DNA of 63,132 nt from Desulfofustis glycolicus DSM 9705 (GCF_900130015.1 NZ_FQXS01000025.1:1-63132); one strand, 5' to 3'; shown: positions 9,639-18,873, counted from the first letter of the stretch. Notes: generated by a model from the letters alone, not told the origin. Program-made: numbers and translations.

Positions 9639-9742
9639 GTCTGTTTCTCCTTTTTTAGAATCATTCACTCCCTGCCCCAGCACCGCGAGATGAGACACGT
9701 CAGGCTGAGACACTGGTAAAATCAGCGCGCGCTACGTATTAA

Positions 9743-9754
9743 ATAGCATGCTAT
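9743..9754. promoter_or_regulatory. Palindrome upstream of the tautomerase-HxlR pair
   Basis: ATAGCATGCTAT is a perfect 12-bp palindrome in an AT-rich stretch about 105 bp upstream of the tautomerase start. It is a reasonable operator for the HxlR protein encoded just downstream, since these dimers bind short inverted repeats near their own promoters. The assignment rests on position only. Confidence 0.35.
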
Positions 9755-9976
9755 CTTTATAGTAGCAAGATAAAAGTGACATCTACCTGTCTCATACACG
9801 ATTATTCCAATGATTCTAAATATTTTTGAATGATCGTCGGATATCCCGGAAGGATGTATCGAACTGTGCAGCACCGCTGCCAAGACAAGTCCACCGATAT
9901 CACGGATGTGTCATGGACCCTATCTCTGTTTTCCTTAACCCCAACTATCGCACTGGTTAACGATTTTTTTGATTTA

Positions 9977-10006
9977 TTGGAGAAGGAGTGGTCGATTTGC
10001 TATACT
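9977..10006 (+). promoter_or_regulatory. Candidate sigma-70-type promoter of the octaheme cytochrome gene
   Basis: TTGGAG (9977-9982) and TATACT (10001-10006), separated by 18 bp, lie 60 bp upstream of the cytochrome ATG. The -10 box is a close match, the -35 box weaker. No FNR-, HcpR- or NsrR-like palindrome was noticed nearby. The remainder of the 9639-10066 gap holds nothing else recognisable. Confidence 0.4.
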
Positions 10007-10066
10007 ACAAAACAAAGAGAAGAAGAAACGCCTGCCCCGTTTGTCCAATAACCCGAGGAAGAAAAA

Positions 10067-11575
10067 ATGTCGATCAAACCATTCTCTAAGACCGTAGTTC
10101 ATTTTCTGCTGATCAGCGCACTGTCGGCAATCCCGGCCGGCTTGTCGGCTGCCGAGTTAAGTGCTGACAGCGAGGCCTGTATCGATTGTCATGCGATTGT
10201 GACGCCAGGAATTGTCGGCGACTGGCGGGGCAGCCGCCATGCCCGGGTGATTCCCGCCGAGGCGCTGACGCAGGAACCGCAACAACGCCGGATCTCGACG
10301 GAAACGGTGCCCGACGGATTGGCAGACACGGTGGTCGGCTGCGCCGAATGCCATACGCTGAATGCCGAGGGGCATCCGGACAGTTTCGAGCACAACGGTT
10401 TCACCATCCACACGGTGGTTTCTCCGGCCGACTGCGCAGGTTGTCACCCGGTGGAAGTCGAGGAGTTTGCCGATAACCTGATGGGACAGGCCTATGGTAA
10501 TCTGGTCAACAACCCGGTTTATCAGATGATGGTCGACAGCACCAACGGCATGCATGTCTATGAGCAGGGGGTGATGGCCTTCCACGGTTCCGACCCGATC
10601 AGCGATGCCGACTCGTGTCTCGCCTGTCATGGCACCGATGTCAAAGTGATCGGCTCAGAGACTCGTGACACAGAGATGGGTGAAATGGATTTCCCCACCC
10701 TTTCCAACTGGCCCAATACCGGGGTCGGCAGACTCAACCCCGACGGCAGCAGCGGCGCCTGCTCTTCCTGCCACACCCGGCACCAGTTCTCCATCGAAAT
10801 GGCACGCAAACCCTACACCTGCGGCCAGTGTCACAAAGGGCCGGACGTCCCCGCCTATAAAGTCTATTCAGTCAGTGTTCACGGCAATATCCAGAAAGCA
10901 ATGGACACCTACTGGGATTATCAAGCAGTCCCCTGGACAATCGGCAAGGATTTTACCGCGCCGACCTGTGCCACCTGCCACGCCAGCGAAGTGATCGATG
11001 AGCAAGGTGAACTCCTTGCCAAGCGGAGCCATCGCATGAATGACCGGCTCCCCTGGCGGATTTTCGGCCTGCCCTACGCCCATCCCCACCCGATATCGGC
11101 TGATACCACGATAATCGTCAACTCTGCGGGGCTCAATCTACCCACCGAGTTGGACGGCACTCCCGTGAGCGAGTTTCTCATTGATGAAGAAGAGATGGCC
11201 GGTCGCCAGGCGACGATGGAGGCGGTTTGTCTCGGTTGTCATAGCAGGCAATGGGTTGACGGTCACTTCCTCCGCCTGGATAAGTCCATCGAAACCGCTA
11301 ACCATATGACCCTGCAGGCAACAAAAATTCTCAGCGAGGCTTGGGAAGAAGGACTTGCCACGGGAATCCCGCAAGGAGCTAACCCCTTTGACGAGGCGAT
11401 CGAACTCAAGTGGGTTGAACAGTGGCTCTTCTTTGGCAATTCGGTACGCTTTGCCACCGCCATGGGCGGGGCCGATTACGGTGTATTTGCCGATGGCCGC
11501 TGGACCCAGAATAAAAACCTCCAGGAGATGCACGACTATCTCAAGCTCCTGCGGGCAAGCAAGGTTCCGGAGTAA
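10067..11575 (+). CDS. Octaheme c-type cytochrome, hydroxylamine oxidoreductase (HAO) family
   Basis: 502 residues with a Sec signal peptide (hydrophobic FLLISALSAIPAGLSA) and eight CxxCH haem sites: CIDCH, CAECH, CAGCH, CLACH, CSSCH, CGQCH, CATCH and CLGCH. The start of the mature protein (ACIDCHAIVTPGIVGDW) and KDFTAPTCATCHASEV match the HAO/octaheme family, in which haem 4 (here CLACH) is the catalytic site. Members either oxidise hydroxylamine or hydrazine, or reduce nitrite or hydroxylamine. Oxidisers need a tyrosine cross-linked to the catalytic haem; it cannot be assigned by eye here. In an anaerobe with no other nitrification gene, a reductive, detoxifying or ammonifying role is more likely. 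A GGAAG ribosome site precedes the ATG. No partner quinol dehydrogenase lies next to it. Confidence 0.88.
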   Translation: MSIKPFSKTVVHFLLISALSAIPAGLSAAELSADSEACIDCHAIVTPGIVGDWRGSRHARVIPAEALTQEPQQRRISTETVPDGLADTVVGCAECHTLNAEGHPDSFEHNGFTIHTVVSPADCAGCHPVEVEEFADNLMGQAYGNLVNNPVYQMMVDSTNGMHVYEQGVMAFHGSDPISDADSCLACHGTDVKVIGSETRDTEMGEMDFPTLSNWPNTGVGRLNPDGSSGACSSCHTRHQFSIEMARKPYTCGQCHKGPDVPAYKVYSVSVHGNIQKAMDTYWDYQAVPWTIGKDFTAPTCATCHASEVIDEQGELLAKRSHRMNDRLPWRIFGLPYAHPHPISADTTIIVNSAGLNLPTELDGTPVSEFLIDEEEMAGRQATMEAVCLGCHSRQWVDGHFLRLDKSIETANHMTLQATKILSEAWEEGLATGIPQGANPFDEAIELKWVEQWLFFGNSVRFATAMGGADYGVFADGRWTQNKNLQEMHDYLKLLRASKVPE

Positions 11576-11588
11576 AGGAGCGGGGCTC

Positions 11589-11619
11589 GGGGACAGAGAG
11601 CTTATTCTACTCTGTCCCC
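11589..11619. repeat. Strong hairpin between convergent genes (REP-like)
   Basis: GGGGACAGAG and CTCTGTCCCC form a perfect 10-bp inverted repeat around an 11-nt loop, between the 3' ends of the cytochrome and P-ATPase genes. A run of A follows on the plus strand, so neither direction has the U-tract expected of an intrinsic terminator. The GGGGACAGAG motif resembles hairpins recognised by RAYT transposases in other bacteria. It may still help stop or protect transcripts. Confidence 0.55.
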
Positions 11620-11646
11620 CAAAAAAGCAAGTTACAGGCCAACTCG

Positions 11647-14364
11647 TCAGGCCGTCGCACGCCTCCGTTGAAAATGCCGGCTGACTGTCTTCTGTCCTTC
11701 CACCAGCAGAAATACCCCGCAACCGATGGCCACGGTGATCAACCAGTCGCGAAGTGTCAGATCGGCTGAGCCGAACCACAGCTGCATCAATGGTGCGTGG
11801 GTGAAGAGCACCTGAAAACCGAGCAGCAGACCGACCGCCAGCCAGACCACCGGATTGGCGAACCATAACGTCAGCCGCAGACTCGACTGCTCGATAAACC
11901 GTGCATTGAACAGGTAGAATACCTGCCCGAAGACCAGGGTGTTGACCGCCATGGTCCGCGCCTGCTCAATCGGCATCTGCCAGCGGCCGGCCAGCAGGAA
12001 GACGGCAATGGTAGCACTGCCGATCACCAGCGAGACGAAGGCAATGCGCCAGATCAGCAACGGGCCGAGAATCGGCTCGTCGGCCTGGCGCGGCGGTCGG
12101 TCCATCACCCCCGGTTCCGTCGGCTCGAAGGCCAGCGCCAGGGCCAGGGTAACCGCAGTCACCATATTGACCCAGAGAATCTGCACCGGGGTCAACGGCA
12201 AGACCAGGCCGAACAGGACCGCCGCCAGGATGACCAGCCCTTCGGCGCCGTTGGTGGGCAGTATGAAAAGAATCGCCTTGCGCAGGTTATCGTAAATGGT
12301 GCGGCCCTCTTCCACGGCCCGCTCGATGGAGAGAAAGTTATCGTCGGCCAACACGATATCGGCGGCTTCCTTGGTGGCCTCGGTCCCCTTGATACCCATG
12401 GCCACCCCGACATCGGCCCGTTTCAGCGCCGGGGCGTCGTTAACCCCGTCACCGGTCATCGCGACCACCTCACTGTTAGCCTGCAGCGCCTTGACCAGGC
12501 GCAGTTTGTGCTCCGGACTGGTGCGGGCGAAGATATCGTACTCGGCAGCCAGGGTACGCATCGTCTCGTCGGATGCCTCTTCCAGCTCACCGCCCTCGAC
12601 AGCCCGGCCGTCGCCGTCGAGCAACCCCATTTCCCTGCCGATGGCCACTGCCGTGCCGGCATGGTCACCGGTAATCATCTTGACCCTGATGCCGGCCTGC
12701 CGGCAGATCCGAATCGCTTCAATCGCCTCGGGTCGGGGTGGATCAATGATGCCAACCAAGCCGTAGAAGACCAGTTCCTGATCGATATCGTCCATCGTCA
12801 GACGATCACTCACCGAATCCGGTGCCGGACGGCCGGCAGCGGCCAGAACCCGCAACCCTTGGCCGCTCAGCTCCTCGATCTGCTCTTCCCAGAACGACCG
12901 GTCAAGCGGTTCCGTGGTGCCTTCGGCCGATAGCTGCTGCCGGCTACGATCGAGCAATCGGTCCGACGCGCCTTTGACCAGGATCTGCAACGATTCGTCG
13001 GGGAACCGGTTCAAGGTGGCCATGAACTTGTTCTCCGACTCGAATGGAATAACATCGACCCGTCGATAGCCTTCGTCCGCAAAACCGGCCTTGCCGGCAA
13101 GAGCGTGCAAGGCACCTTCGGTCGGCTCCCCAAGGACTCGCCACTGCCCGTCTTCCTCGATCAATTCGCTGTCGTTACAGACGGCCATGGCCGTCACCAG
13201 CGGCTGCAGATCGGTGCGCACAGACAACGATACCTGCTCGTCGTCCACCTCGATCGTACCGTCCGGGGCATAACCAGTGCCGGTAACCTCATAAGCGCTT
13301 GCCGCCGTCACGACCTCACGAACGGTCATCTCATTTTTCGTCAGGGTACCGGTCTTGTCGGAACAGATTACGGTGACCGCGCCGAGTGTCTCGATGGCGT
13401 TGAGTTTTCTGGTGATCGCCTGGTGTTTGGCCATACGCTGGACACCGAGAGCCAGGGTGATCGTCAGAACGGCCGGCAATCCTTCAGGAATGGCAGCCAC
13501 GGCAAAACCGATGGCGGCAAACAGCAAGTCGGTAAGTTCGAAACCATGCAGCAACCGGCCGACGAGCATCAGCACCAAAGCCAAGGCGACAATCGCTCCC
13601 GAGAGGACCGTGCCGAACCGATTCATCTGCCGGGTCAACGGCGTGGTCAGCTTTTCCACATCGGCAATCATGTCGGTAATCCGGCCGATCTCGGTAGCTC
13701 CGCCGGTGGCGGTCACCACACCGACGCCCCGCCCGCCGGCCACCAAGGTACCGGAATAGGCCATGCAGGAGCGATCCCCGATACCGGCATGGTCGTCGAC
13801 CGGTTCGACCTGTTTTTCGCTCGGCTCCGACTCACCGGTCAATGCCGATTCCTCGATACGTAGATTTATCGTCTCAAATAGACGCAGATCGGCCGGGACT
13901 CGATCACCGGAGCGGAGTCGTACGACATCGCCGGGCACCAATTGGTCTGCCGCCAACTCCTGCCAGGTGCCGTCGCGCCGCACCCGGGCCTTGGGCGACA
14001 ACATTTTCCGGATGCCGGCCAGCGCCTGCTCGGCCTTGCCTTCCTGGATAAAACCGATAACCGCGTTGATCAGCACGACCCCAAGGATGACCCCGGTATC
14101 GATCCAGTGTTTAAGCAACGCGGTGATTACCGCTGAGACCAGCAGCACGTAGATCAACATATCGTGAAAGTGTTTAAAAAACCGCTTCAACAGCGGTTCA
14201 GGCGACGGTTCAGAAAGGCGGTTCGGGCCGGTAGCGGCCAAACGCTCAGACGCTGTTTCCGAGGATAAGCCTTCCCTGTCGCTGTGCAGTCTCTCCAGCG
14301 CTTGCTTTACCGCCATTGTGTGAAAGGCGTCGTGTCGAGCGGACGTATTCTTGTCTTCCTCCAT
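11647..14364 (-). CDS. Cation-transporting P-type ATPase, class II (Ca2+/Mn2+-type)
   Basis: 905 residues. Key motifs in order: TGES (actuator dephosphorylation loop), PEGLP in transmembrane helix 4 (class IIA/PMR1-like), DKTGTLTKNEMTV with the phosphorylated Asp, and GDGVNDAPALKRADVGVAMG (hinge). About ten membrane segments, arranged 2+2+6. The N-terminus (ALERLHSDREGLSSETASERL) matches the cation-ATPase N-domain. It probably exports Ca2+ or Mn2+ from the cytoplasm; the exact ion is not decidable by eye. It runs in the same direction as yedF-selD but is separated from them by 393 bp holding a repeat, so it is probably its own unit. Confidence 0.9.
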   Translation of the reverse strand: MEEDKNTSARHDAFHTMAVKQALERLHSDREGLSSETASERLAATGPNRLSEPSPEPLLKRFFKHFHDMLIYVLLVSAVITALLKHWIDTGVILGVVLINAVIGFIQEGKAEQALAGIRKMLSPKARVRRDGTWQELAADQLVPGDVVRLRSGDRVPADLRLFETINLRIEESALTGESEPSEKQVEPVDDHAGIGDRSCMAYSGTLVAGGRGVGVVTATGGATEIGRITDMIADVEKLTTPLTRQMNRFGTVLSGAIVALALVLMLVGRLLHGFELTDLLFAAIGFAVAAIPEGLPAVLTITLALGVQRMAKHQAITRKLNAIETLGAVTVICSDKTGTLTKNEMTVREVVTAASAYEVTGTGYAPDGTIEVDDEQVSLSVRTDLQPLVTAMAVCNDSELIEEDGQWRVLGEPTEGALHALAGKAGFADEGYRRVDVIPFESENKFMATLNRFPDESLQILVKGASDRLLDRSRQQLSAEGTTEPLDRSFWEEQIEELSGQGLRVLAAAGRPAPDSVSDRLTMDDIDQELVFYGLVGIIDPPRPEAIEAIRICRQAGIRVKMITGDHAGTAVAIGREMGLLDGDGRAVEGGELEEASDETMRTLAAEYDIFARTSPEHKLRLVKALQANSEVVAMTGDGVNDAPALKRADVGVAMGIKGTEATKEAADIVLADDNFLSIERAVEEGRTIYDNLRKAILFILPTNGAEGLVILAAVLFGLVLPLTPVQILWVNMVTAVTLALALAFEPTEPGVMDRPPRQADEPILGPLLIWRIAFVSLVIGSATIAVFLLAGRWQMPIEQARTMAVNTLVFGQVFYLFNARFIEQSSLRLTLWFANPVVWLAVGLLLGFQVLFTHAPLMQLWFGSADLTLRDWLITVAIGCGVFLLVEGQKTVSRHFQRRRATA

Positions 14365-14567
14365 GATTCAGCTCTCTTCTTCCCTCGCCCCGAAACGATG
14401 CAGCTCCTATAACCTGGTTCACCCGGCTCCCGGCATCGATAGCGCGCTCGTCGGCGCGTTGCATCGTTACTGACCTGGGGACCGTTCGTGTTTGGCAACT
14501 TGTCGGCAACTCCCTGTTACTGTAAGGATGTCGGAGCGGTTTTGCCAGTTTTTGTCTAACTCCGGTG

Positions 14568-14710
14568 GCTGGAGGTCACAACAGACAATGAAAATGGTCG
14601 TTATAACCGGCTCGATTGTTGACTGTGCCGCAAGGCTGCATCGCAGGGAGGCCCCAACAGGGGAGTGGACCTGGATGTGAGCGGAGGACAGGTTAATACC
14701 TGTCCTACCG
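14568..14710 (+). repeat. Dispersed repeat family 1, copy A
   Basis: The left part, GGAGGTCACAACAGACAATG (14571-14590) followed by AAAATGGTCG, matches the left ends at 30721, 52945 and 61660. The right part holds the palindrome GGACAGGTTAATACCTGTCC at 14686-14705. After it come three imperfect CCGTTxAATGAGA-like units up to 14755. This fills most of the 393-bp gap between the P-ATPase and yedF; nothing else was found there. Confidence 0.75.
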
Positions 14711-14757
14711 TTTAATGAGATTTCGCCGTTGAATGAGACGATGCCGTTGGCTGAGTC

Positions 14758-15375
14758 TTATCCGAGGGTGATGACCGAGTCGGCCAGCTGCATCGCGGTG
14801 ACGATATCAAGCATATTGGTAGTCTGGCCCACCTGTTTGTCAGCTGTCAGCTTGAAATGTTCCAGGCAGGTACCGCAGGCGAGGATGAGCAGGCCGTTTC
14901 TCTCATAGGCCTGCAGTTCCTCAAGTACCGGGGAACCGGTCACGGTCAGTTTGACACCGCCATTGATGAAGACCAGCCGCCAGAGTTCGGGGCCCATCTC
15001 TTCAAGCGTTTTGAGATAGCTGATCAACAGTTTTTCGCCAAGCACGTCATCGCCGCGCCCCATCGCCGTTGCGGCGACCACCACCATGATTTTCCGGGTG
15101 CCAGCGGCCGGTGCCGGCCGAGGTACCGCTTCGGGGGCAGGGGCGCCTGCAGCACCGCCGGTGGCGGTAATAACCCAGTCGTCCCCGTCGGCGGTCGAAT
15201 TGACAGTAAAGCCACGGGATTGCAGGAAGCGCGTGACGTTTTCCCGGGCAGCCTCGTTATCGACCTGCACACTCAGCGACTGGGGCACCGTTTCCGCTTC
15301 CAGGGCATCCTTGACGAGCAACACCGGAGACGGGCAGGTCAGCCCCCGGGCATCGAGATTCTTTTGTGTGGCCAT
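14758..15375 (-). CDS. yedF: YedF: TusA/DsrE-fold protein of selenium metabolism
   Basis: 205 residues in two domains. Residues 1-75 are TusA-like, with the conserved cysteine in ARGLTCPSPVLLVKDAL. Residues 90-205 are DsrE-like, with CGTCLEHF. Fused proteins of this kind are co-inherited with selD and are thought to handle persulfide or selenide. The gene starts 11 bp after the selD stop on the same strand, so the pair is an operon. The TusA Cys is encoded as TGC, not UGA. Confidence 0.92.
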   Translation of the reverse strand: MATQKNLDARGLTCPSPVLLVKDALEAETVPQSLSVQVDNEAARENVTRFLQSRGFTVNSTADGDDWVITATGGAAGAPAPEAVPRPAPAAGTRKIMVVVAATAMGRGDDVLGEKLLISYLKTLEEMGPELWRLVFINGGVKLTVTGSPVLEELQAYERNGLLILACGTCLEHFKLTADKQVGQTTNMLDIVTAMQLADSVITLG

Positions 15376-15386
15376 GTTCTATTTTC

Positions 15387-16433
15387 TCAGGCAATAATGA
15401 GTGCTTCCCGGCCGGCATCGATCACTTCACCGATAGCCGCCGCGCGAACGATGCCGGCTGCTCGCAATTGGTCGAGGACTCGCTCAACCGCCTCGGCAGG
15501 GCAGCCGAAGAGCAGGCCGCCGGACGTCTGTGGGTCAAAAAAGACATCAAGCAGAATCGGATCGACGCCCGGCTGCAGGTCGACCAGATGACCGCGGAAG
15601 GTCTTGTTACGATAGGCGCCCGCAGGCACGAAGCCGATGCGAGCGAATTCAAGGGCCTCGGCCAGCAGCGGTACCTGGGCGCTGTCGATACGCACGGCCG
15701 CTCCGGTGGTGTCGATCATCTCGGCCAGATGACCGAGCAGGCCGAAACCGGTGATATCGGTACATGCGGAAACGTTGCAGCCGGCCATGATCCGGGCCGC
15801 CGTGTCGTTCAGGGCAGCCATCTGCTCGGTAACCTCGGCCACCGTCTGTTCCGAGGCAAGACCGCCTTTTATCGCGGTATTGATGATGCCGGTGCCGAGC
15901 GGTTTGGTCAGGATCAGCCGATCACCGAGGCGCAGACCACGGTTGGCCAGAATCCGCTCCGGGTGGATAAAGCCGGTAACCGAGAGACCGTATTTAAACT
16001 CGTCGTCCTCGATACTGTGGCCGCCGATCAGGGCAACGCCAGCCCGTTTCAGTGTCTCCATGCCACCGGCCAGGGTCTGGCGCAATACCTCCATCGGCAG
16101 TTTCTGCGCCGGAAAGGCGACGATGTTCATCGCTGTTTTCGGCTGGCCGCCCATGGCATAGACGTCAGACAGGGCGTTAGCCGCCGCGATCCGGCCAAAG
16201 GCGTATGGATCGTCAACAATCGGGGTAAAAAAATCCACGGTCTGTATCAGGGCCAGTTCTTCGGAAACTTTATACACGCCGGCATCATCGGCAGTACCGA
16301 TGCCGATCAGAACCCGCTCGTCGGTCGGTATCTCCAGTCCACACAATGCCTGGTCCAGGTCCCCTGGCGCCAGTTTAGATGCTCAACCGGCGCCTTTGAC
16401 GGTCCTGGTCAGTCTGGTTTGTTCTTCGCTCAT
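15387..16433 (-). CDS. selD: Selenide, water dikinase SelD, a selenoprotein with Sec17 (UGA)
   Basis: SelD makes selenophosphate from selenide and ATP for tRNA(Sec) charging and selenouridine. A naive frame begins only at TTG 16346. Reading upstream to ATG 16433 adds 29 residues including an in-frame TGA at 16383-16385: VKGAGUASKLAPGDLDQAL. This is exactly the SelD active-site segment (GxU/C..K..P), with Sec in place of the catalytic Cys. The invariant Lys follows three residues later, and a SECIS-like hairpin lies 9 nt downstream. The rest (IGTADDAGVYK, GGHSIEDDEFKYGLSVTG, TGFGLLGHLAEM) is typical. Total 348 residues, a normal length. Co-transcribed with yedF. Confidence 0.95.
16350..16373 (-). 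promoter_or_regulatory. SECIS-like hairpin for selD UGA decoding
   Basis: On the coding strand, nine nucleotides after the UGA, CTGG-CG-CCAGG-GGA-CCTGG-A-CCAG folds into a 4-bp plus 5-bp stem with a small asymmetric bulge and a GGA loop. Position and apical G residues fit bacterial SECIS elements, which bind SelB just downstream of the Sec codon. The fold was judged by eye. Confidence 0.7.
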
Positions 16434-16630
16434 CGTTCCAACCGCAGTTTGGTTTCTTTCTTGTTCAAATTACTAGCACATGTCGACACCGTGCGCCAAT
16501 AGATGTTGCCGATGAATAGTTGCTGACGCATCGGGATCATCAATAGCAAGCGGCAAAAGACAGTGGTCGACGCTCTCGGTAACACGGATCTTCAGAAAAT
16601 ATGATTTACCTTGACCGGCAACGGCCTCCC

Positions 16631-16659
16631 ATGTTATGAGCGAATACGCATAATAACAT
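16631..16659. promoter_or_regulatory. ModE-like palindrome upstream of the FecBCD-FmdE operon
   Basis: ATGTTAT (16631-16637) and ATAACAT (16653-16659) form a perfect 7-bp inverted repeat. Nested in it is GTTATG-N10-CATAA, which resembles the GTTATAT...ATAAC layout of ModE operators. It lies 30 bp upstream of the ABC operon start, in the promoter region. No ModE or TunR gene is in the window, so the binding protein is unknown. Confidence 0.4.
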
Positions 16660-16688
16660 ATTAATTATCTTCACACTACGGAAAGATT

Positions 16689-17792
16689 ATGCATTATTAC
16701 TCGAATTCAATCATTATTTTTTTCCTTTTCATCGTGTTGGTAGCATCTGCATCGGCACGAACCGTCATCGATGCGCTGGACCGCAAGGTGACCGTTCCAG
16801 ACCGGGTAGAGCGTGTTATCTGCTCAGGACCTGGCTGTCTGCGCCTGCTCACCTTTCTGCAGGCCGAAGAATTGGTGGTAGCCGTCGATGACATCGAGTC
16901 CAAACGAAACACCTTTGACGCCCGCCCGTATGCGCTCGCAATCTCCCGATACCAAACGCTGCCGATCTTCGGCCAGTTTCGCGGTCATGACAATCCGGAA
17001 TTGATTCTGTCGCTGTCTCCGGGACCCCAGGTCATTTTCAAGACCTACTCGACCATGGGCCACGACCCGGTCGAACTGCAGCAGAAAACCGGCATCCCGG
17101 TTGTCGTGTTGAATTACGGCAACCTGAGTTCGCTGCGCAACCAATTCTATCAAACACTGCAGCTGATGGGCATCGTACTCGGCAGAGAGCAGCGAGCCGA
17201 GGAGCTGATCGATTTTTTTGATGCCACCATCACTGATCTGCAGCAGCGAACAGCCACCGTTCCCGCAGACCAACGTCCGTCAGTACTGCTCGGCGGTGTC
17301 GCCTTCAAGGGGCCGCACGGGTTCAACTCCACCGAGCCGACCTATCCCCCCTTCCAATTCGTCAACGCCTACAACCTGGCCTATGATGAAGCAATGACAG
17401 CAAAAGAGTTGAGCAATACCACCATCGCCAAAGAGCAGATCGTGGTCTGGGACCCCGATATCCTCTTCCTCGACCTGTCCACCCTGCAAATGGGCGATGA
17501 GGCCGGCGGTCTCTATGAGTTGCAAAACGATCCCGCCTACCGGACCCTGACCGCCGTCAGGGAAGACCGGGTCTACGGTGTTCTGCCGTATAACTGGTAC
17601 ACCAGTAATCACGGATCGATCCTGGCAAACGCCTATTATGTCGGCAGTGTGCTCTATCCCGAACGTTTTGCCGACATCGACCCGCGCCGCACAGCGGACG
17701 ACATCTATAGCTTTCTGGTCGGCCGTCCGGTCTTTGACGAGATGAACCGTCTGTTCGGCGACCTGGCATTTGCCGCAATCCCACTTCGCTAA
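16689..17792 (+). CDS. Periplasmic metal/metallophore-binding protein of a FecB/BtuF-type ABC transporter
   Basis: 367 residues, with a signal peptide (hydrophobic IIIFFLFIVLVASASA) and then the class III binding-protein fold: DALDRKVTVPDRVERVIC at the start of lobe 1 and the long helix with REQRAEELIDFF between lobes. It lacks a lipobox cysteine, so it is soluble. It is the first gene of an operon with a FecCD permease, an ATPase and FmdE. The family takes up ferric siderophores, haem or cobalamin; FmdE-linked members have an unknown, possibly Mo/W-related, substrate. GGAAAG precedes the ATG. Confidence 0.85.
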   Translation: MHYYSNSIIIFFLFIVLVASASARTVIDALDRKVTVPDRVERVICSGPGCLRLLTFLQAEELVVAVDDIESKRNTFDARPYALAISRYQTLPIFGQFRGHDNPELILSLSPGPQVIFKTYSTMGHDPVELQQKTGIPVVVLNYGNLSSLRNQFYQTLQLMGIVLGREQRAEELIDFFDATITDLQQRTATVPADQRPSVLLGGVAFKGPHGFNSTEPTYPPFQFVNAYNLAYDEAMTAKELSNTTIAKEQIVVWDPDILFLDLSTLQMGDEAGGLYELQNDPAYRTLTAVREDRVYGVLPYNWYTSNHGSILANAYYVGSVLYPERFADIDPRRTADDIYSFLVGRPVFDEMNRLFGDLAFAAIPLR

Positions 17793-17799
17793 ACCGCCC

Positions 17800-18873
17800 A
17801 TGCATCTTGATCACGGCACCGTTCCGGACGCTTATCAGGCTTATATCGGCAGGAAGATCGGCCTGATCCTGCTCCTCGCCATCGTGCTATTGGCGGCCTT
17901 GCTGGTTGCCGTCTCACTGGGCGCGGCCCGGCTGCCCATCGCCGATGTGGCCCGCGCTCTGGTTGGGGCGGAGACATCGCACCAAGTCGAAGCGATCGTC
18001 TGGCATATCAGACTGCCGCAGGCATTGGCGGCAATGGCCAGCGGCGCCGGACTGGCCGTCGCCGGCGCGGTGATGCAATCGATTCTGCGCAACCCGCTCG
18101 GTTCCCCGTTTACGCTCGGCATCTCCCATGCCGCCGCTTTCGGCGCCGCCCTGTCGGTCATGCTGCTCGGCAGCGGCACGATGAGCTCGACCAGCGCCGG
18201 TGCCGTCTCGATCACCAATCCCTATCTGACCACCGGCTCTGCGTTTGTTTTCAGTCTGCTGGCAGCGGCGCTGATCATCGCCATCGCCCGACTACGCGGC
18301 GCCACTCCGGAGATCATGGTACTGACCGGCGTCGCGCTCGGCGCCCTGTTTACCGCCGGCACCATGTTCCTGCAATTCTTTGCCGACGATGTCCAACTGG
18401 CCGCCATGGTCTTCTGGACTTTTGGCGATACCGCCCGGGGCAGCTGGCCGGAACTCCTGTTCATCACCGTAGTCCTGGCCGGCTGCAGTGTCTATTTTTT
18501 GCTTAACTGCTGGAACTACAATGCCATCGACACCGGTGACGAAACCGCCAAGGGGCTTGGCGTGCGTGTCGATCGATTGCGTCTGCTCGGGATGCTGCTC
18601 GCTTCACTGCTCACCGCTGTCATTATCGCTTTTCTCGGGATCATCGGCTTTATCGGCCTGATCGTCCCTCACTTGGTCCGGCGGTTCATCGGCTCCGATC
18701 ACCGGTTTCTGCTGCCCGCCTCCCTGCTTGTCGGTGCGTTGCTGCTGCTTCTCTCCGATACTATGGCCCGGCTGATCCTGATGCCGCATGTACTGCCGGT
18801 CTCGGTACTCACCGCTTTTCTTGGCGCGCCGGCATTTTTCTGGTTAATTATCCGCAGGAGTAATCATCGATGA
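17800..18873 (+). CDS. FecCD-family ABC transporter permease
   Basis: 357 residues from ATG 17800, eight bases after the preceding stop; an upstream in-frame TTG at 17770 would overlap the binding-protein gene and is less likely. About ten membrane helices. Conserved family features are RLPQALAAMASGAGLAVAGAVMQSI in the first third and the ATPase-coupling segment FLGIIGFIGLIVPHLVRRFIG near the end. It forms the inner-membrane channel with the ATPase whose start overlaps it by 4 bp. Confidence 0.92.
   Translation: MHLDHGTVPDAYQAYIGRKIGLILLLAIVLLAALLVAVSLGAARLPIADVARALVGAETSHQVEAIVWHIRLPQALAAMASGAGLAVAGAVMQSILRNPLGSPFTLGISHAAAFGAALSVMLLGSGTMSSTSAGAVSITNPYLTTGSAFVFSLLAAALIIAIARLRGATPEIMVLTGVALGALFTAGTMFLQFFADDVQLAAMVFWTFGDTARGSWPELLFITVVLAGCSVYFLLNCWNYNAIDTGDETAKGLGVRVDRLRLLGMLLASLLTAVIIAFLGIIGFIGLIVPHLVRRFIGSDHRFLLPASLLVGALLLLLSDTMARLILMPHVLPVSVLTAFLGAPAFFWLIIRRSNHR

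Noticed and set aside
9830-10051. 73-residue open frame before the octaheme cytochrome
   Set aside because: Runs through the candidate promoter, no ribosome site, no protein-like motif.
10157-10630. Long antisense frame in the cytochrome gene
   Set aside because: His/Val-rich composition is the complement of the cytochrome codons; no ribosome site or family match.
15366-16502. 378-residue frame antisense to selD and yedF
   Set aside because: Shadow of the high-GC selD coding strand; the selD reading is certain from motifs.
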